This document shows positions 60,808 to 64,000 of a stretch of DNA of 64,000 nt, one piece after another (the stretch's first letter is position 1; each line of letters begins with the position of its first letter). The notes under the pieces were generated by a model. It worked only from the letters and a program-made list of their open reading frames with translations. It was not told where the DNA came from and did no database searches. The position numbers and the translations under genes are program-made. The stretch is taken from contig NC_058499.1 in NCBI RefSeq assembly GCF_020382885.2, positions 20,383,872 to 20,447,871 of the forward strand. Reading direction: 5' to 3'. This DNA is from Scatophagus argus. Taxonomy: Eukaryota > Chordata > Actinopteri > Scatophagidae.

Positions 60808-63368
60808 GCTGTCTTCACTGATGATGATCTCCTGTCTTTGCTGTCTGAGGTGATGTGCTGATCTGCTCAGTATGCCTTACAGCTGAAGAAATCTGTCAGT
60901 AAAAGTGTGTCAGGAAGTTTGAGCAACACCCCACTGAATCTCATAGACTGAATGTTGTGAGTGTCTGTCTCACAGATTGAAAATATTTTTTTTTTCTTAA
61001 TCTTAATATAACTCATGGTGCATCTTTATTTTAAAACGATATCACTGGGTAGAAGACAGCACTCACACGACTAACAAACTAATCTCCACTTCAAACACAA
61101 ACAGCTCCATTTCTGTGTCTGCGAACTCATCAGCTGGTTCATTTCTATTTATCAATATTCATGCAGTATATTTGCTTTGGCTATTTAGGTTTGAATGTGT
61201 GCCATATAGACACTTCCAGGCCTGTAACTTATAAAGCAAACATTGCCTGACCCCTGGACTCCCACCATCCAGCTTGACCACAAGTCCAGTGCAGCTTAAA
61301 TAAATATAGAGTTTCATTTAGTCAACAAAATATGATGCAGGGACAAAAGTTACAGGTAAAATTAAATTTGTCTCCATGTACGGAAATCCTATACATTATT
61401 GTTCAAGGTTGTTTCACAAACCGCTGTGATAACATGTTGTCATAAACCACTAAATACTGCATGCTAGGCTAAATGTTTTATCTATTCTGTGTTTCCTGAA
61501 TCAAGTAATTGTAATATAATCATAAAATATTATTGTTCAAATGACTGACATATATCATAAAATAAGCATTTGCATTTACATTTTCATTTCATCACATGTT
61601 CAGTACTAGATTAGGTTGGGTGTTTTTGCATTGCAGTAAAGGAAACAAGATGCTACAGCTGATACATGAAGATGTCGCACCACAGACCAACAGTATGTGC
61701 AGATGTTATCAAGATAGACAGGCCTTGTCGAACTACAGACTACAGAGGCATGATTGTGTGAGATTAACAGGATTTCACACATGAAGCCACTGCTCTGGTT
61801 GTCAGTAACATTCAGGCCTCATGATGTTTCGTAATAAGAAAACTGCTTATGACTCATTTTCTTGTTCAGGGCAGTGCTGACAGAATGGCCACAGATCATT
61901 TGACATCCAATTTTCTGTTCAAAAATGTTAAAATGTATAATACCGCCTCTGATTGTCTGATAATGCACTGATCAATAGTCTGAGTAGAGTGTAGAATGCA
62001 CACGTCTGCAGTGTAAATTATGTGCTAATCTCAAAACACAAAACAGTAAAACGAGCTCAGACTGTAAACTTTTTTGTGTGTGTAAAAGTCCAACATCTAA
62101 AAACATTTCACCCATTTTTTCTCACACTATTAGAACTGAAAGTCATAACTTATTTTTGTTATCTGCAATAACAAACTGGAGATGTGATTCTGAGGTCTGG
62201 ACCCAGGTCACCATGGTCTGGACCTGTTACCCAGTGACACATAGTCGGCAGTGAATTTTCACAATGTCACAAGATGTTGCATTATTGTGGATCTATTTTG
62301 AAGCAGTTCTTGCCCAAAATTATGTCCACAGATGAGGTTAAAAAATTCTTACTTATTACCTACAGTTACATACACTATATTGACAAAGGTATTGGGACAC
62401 CTGATCAATACCTGAACAGAGAATTTATTGACATCTAAATACACAGACAGCTTTGCAGCTATAACAGCTTCCATTCTTCTGTTTCTGTGGGATTTTTTGC
62501 CCATTCCTGCAGTAGTGCATTTGTGAGGTCAGACACTGATGTTGGACCAAAAGGCCTGAATCACAGTCTCTGTTCCAGTTCATCCCAAAGGTGTTGGATG
62601 GGGTTGAGGTCAGGACTCTGTGTGGGCCAATCAAGTTCTTCCACACCAAACTCATCCAACCATGTCTTTATGGATTTGCTTTGTGCACTGGGACACAGTC
62701 ATGCTGGAATAGAAAAGGGTCTTCCCCAAACTGTTGCACCAAAGTTGGAAGCATAGCATTGTCCAACATGTGTTGGTATGCTGAAGCATTAAGAGTTCCC
62801 TTCACTGGAAGTAAGGGGCTGAGCTCAGGCCCTGAAAAACAGCCCCATCTCAATACTTTAGTCTAATGTATCTTTCTATCTACAGTTGCAGACTGTACAT
62901 GGTGATAATGAAGGATTAAAGTTGCATTAATGAGTGTATTTGAGATTAACTCTGATCTGTCATGGATTACGGTTAACATTATTTAAATGTGTGTTTAGCA
63001 TGATGGATAGACAAAAGGATGACCTGTTACATCTATTCACATAGGGAAACAAAATCTAACAAATGAATAAATGAAATGTTAAAAGAATCTTCAGTATATC
63101 TTCTATAGTTAAAGTCAGCCACTGACTGGTTGTTATCTGATAATTCATAAAAGCCCTAAACTGAATATGTGAGATTTATTGTCTTCCTTTAATCAATACG
63201 CACATTATCCAGAAAAGACACATAACCAGAACATTTTCTCATTTCATCAATTACTTTATTATTATTACTGTGATTATTATTGCATCAAAATATAAAAACA
63301 ATTATTTGTATCTTTTGCTCTGCAAAACCAGGCTTTTATTTACAACATGTTTACACAGTAAAATATAT
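60808..63368. other. region between the two chemokine genes
   Basis: AT-rich intergenic sequence holding the promoter of the first chemokine gene next to 60.81 kb and a Tc1-like fossil at 62.37-62.87 kb. No other gene was recognised. Confidence 0.5.
62371..62873 (-). mobile_element. internally deleted Tc1-like DNA transposon
   Basis: The left end 'tacactatattgacaaaggt' has a decayed counterpart at the right (reverse complement tacattagactaaagtattg). On the minus strand the Tc1 transposase C-terminal half is readable: GCFSGPELSPLLPVKGTLN, 'LFQHDCVPVHKANP', KTWLDEFGVEELDW and 'SPDLNPIQHLWDELEQRL', including the late acidic residue of the DDE catalytic triad. The N-terminal DNA-binding part and first catalytic residue are deleted and the frame is interrupted. 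At about 0.5 kb it cannot move on its own. Confidence 0.85.
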
Positions 63369-64000
63369 TCAGGGCTGCAGACCACTGCTAACAGTGTTGT
63401 AGAGACGATTGTACACATCCAGAGCCCACGGGAAGGTCTGACTGTAGCAGATCTGTTTTCCTCTGATAGTTTGGACTCTGCAAAACACACAGAAGAGAAA
63501 ATTTAAATCAACACTCGTGATGAAATCCATTTCCGTTAGAAATGACAATCCCAGCCTTGAATTGAATCATTTGCTGATTGTGTAAATCTCTACTCCACTG
63601 AAAGAGGACTGTGTACTGTAAACATAATCATAATCCTACATGTAGCTCAATATAAGCAAGCAAAAATATCATTCAAGATCCTGACTTGAGCACTATTAAT
63701 ATTTTTGATGGCTGTGGTTTTAAACAATGATGTTCAGTAGTTCAGTAGGACCCAGTGAAACTCCAGTTTATCCAACAACATTTGTTCATGTTTTAAAAGA
63801 AGTGTAATTAATTATTATGGACAGTGGAGCCTGGTGATAAAGGTGGTTGTCCAACTTTCCATTCATTTAATTATAAATTCTGAGAAATAACAGAAGAATG
63901 AAGCACAAACTTACATGAATGCCTTATTCTGACAGGAGCTGTGGGTCTTAATTATGCCAGATACTCGCTTTATCGGTAAATCACGTGTGAAAAAGTTGAA
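63369..64000 (-). CDS. second CC chemokine gene (partial, 3' two exons)
   Basis: Exon 3 at 63477-63369 encodes IVQTIRGKQICYSQTFPWAL... ending at a TGA; exon 2 runs from the right edge to 63915 and encodes FNFFTRDLPIKR...IIKTHSSCQNKAF. The junction phase (AT|A) is the same as in the neighbouring gene. The THSSC and RGKQIC cysteines occupy the third and fourth CC chemokine positions; the CC pair and signal peptide lie beyond the window. The C-terminal helix is longer than in the neighbour (WALDVYNRLYNTV). Tandem arrangement and similarity to the gene at 59.2-60.8 kb point to local duplication. Confidence 0.9.

Noticed and set aside
1-64000. Retroviral, LTR, Polinton or CRISPR elements
   Set aside because: No protease, reverse transcriptase, integrase, capsid or envelope motifs, no paired long terminal repeats and no regularly spaced repeats were recognised.

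Overview
The window is a piece of a ray-finned fish chromosome, most likely a percomorph teleost. Vertebrate genes with GT-AG introns sit in AT-rich intergenic DNA with many dinucleotide microsatellites. The repeats are typical of percomorphs: tRNA-derived SINEs, Tc1-like fossils, LINE 3' tails and the dispersed repeat containing 'gggatcaccaaag'. All gene models were built by reading the sequence; splice phases were checked by hand and close exactly for every complete gene.

Layout, left to right. (1) 410-1670, minus: 5' end of tat (tyrosine aminotransferase), with a TATA/CCAAT promoter, a noncoding first exon and the first coding exon; the rest lies off the left edge. (2) 1.8-7.5 kb: intergenic, with a SINE and an old dispersed repeat. 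(3) 7545-13392, minus: tinf2 (shelterin subunit TIN2), six coding exons, 833 aa, unusually long. (4) 16198-17319, plus: pdf (mitochondrial peptide deformylase), two coding exons, 253 aa. (5) 19400-22128, minus: a SPATA2-family gene (spata2l-like), three coding exons, 547 aa. (6) 23990-28291, plus: a noncanonical short-chain dehydrogenase-like gene, six exons, 243 aa. (7) 28.3-39.2 kb: gene-poor, rich in repeats. (8) 39322-58077, minus: vps9d1, sixteen coding exons, 692 aa, with a candidate internal promoter in intron 5 and a candidate alternative 3' exon encoding a membrane tail in intron 14. (9) 59207-60807 and 63369 to beyond the right edge, minus: two CC chemokine genes in tandem.

The neighbourhood mixes genes that in human lie on 16q (TAT, PDF, SPATA2L next to VPS9D1, the CCL17/CCL22 cluster) with TINF2, which in human is on chromosome 14. 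Several pairs are divergent (tinf2/pdf; spata2l/SDR) and may share promoters; pdf and spata2l converge.

Most promising signals: a 44-codon open frame in vps9d1 intron 14 that runs exactly from a splice acceptor to a stop, contains a hydrophobic membrane-like segment and is followed by AATAAA, which would give a form of VPS9D1 without its catalytic VPS9 domain; an apparent second promoter inside vps9d1; and a 50-nt (GT)n tract abutting the acceptor of an in-frame 108-nt exon in the SDR gene. No CRISPR array, rRNA, tRNA gene or recognisable retrovirus was seen.
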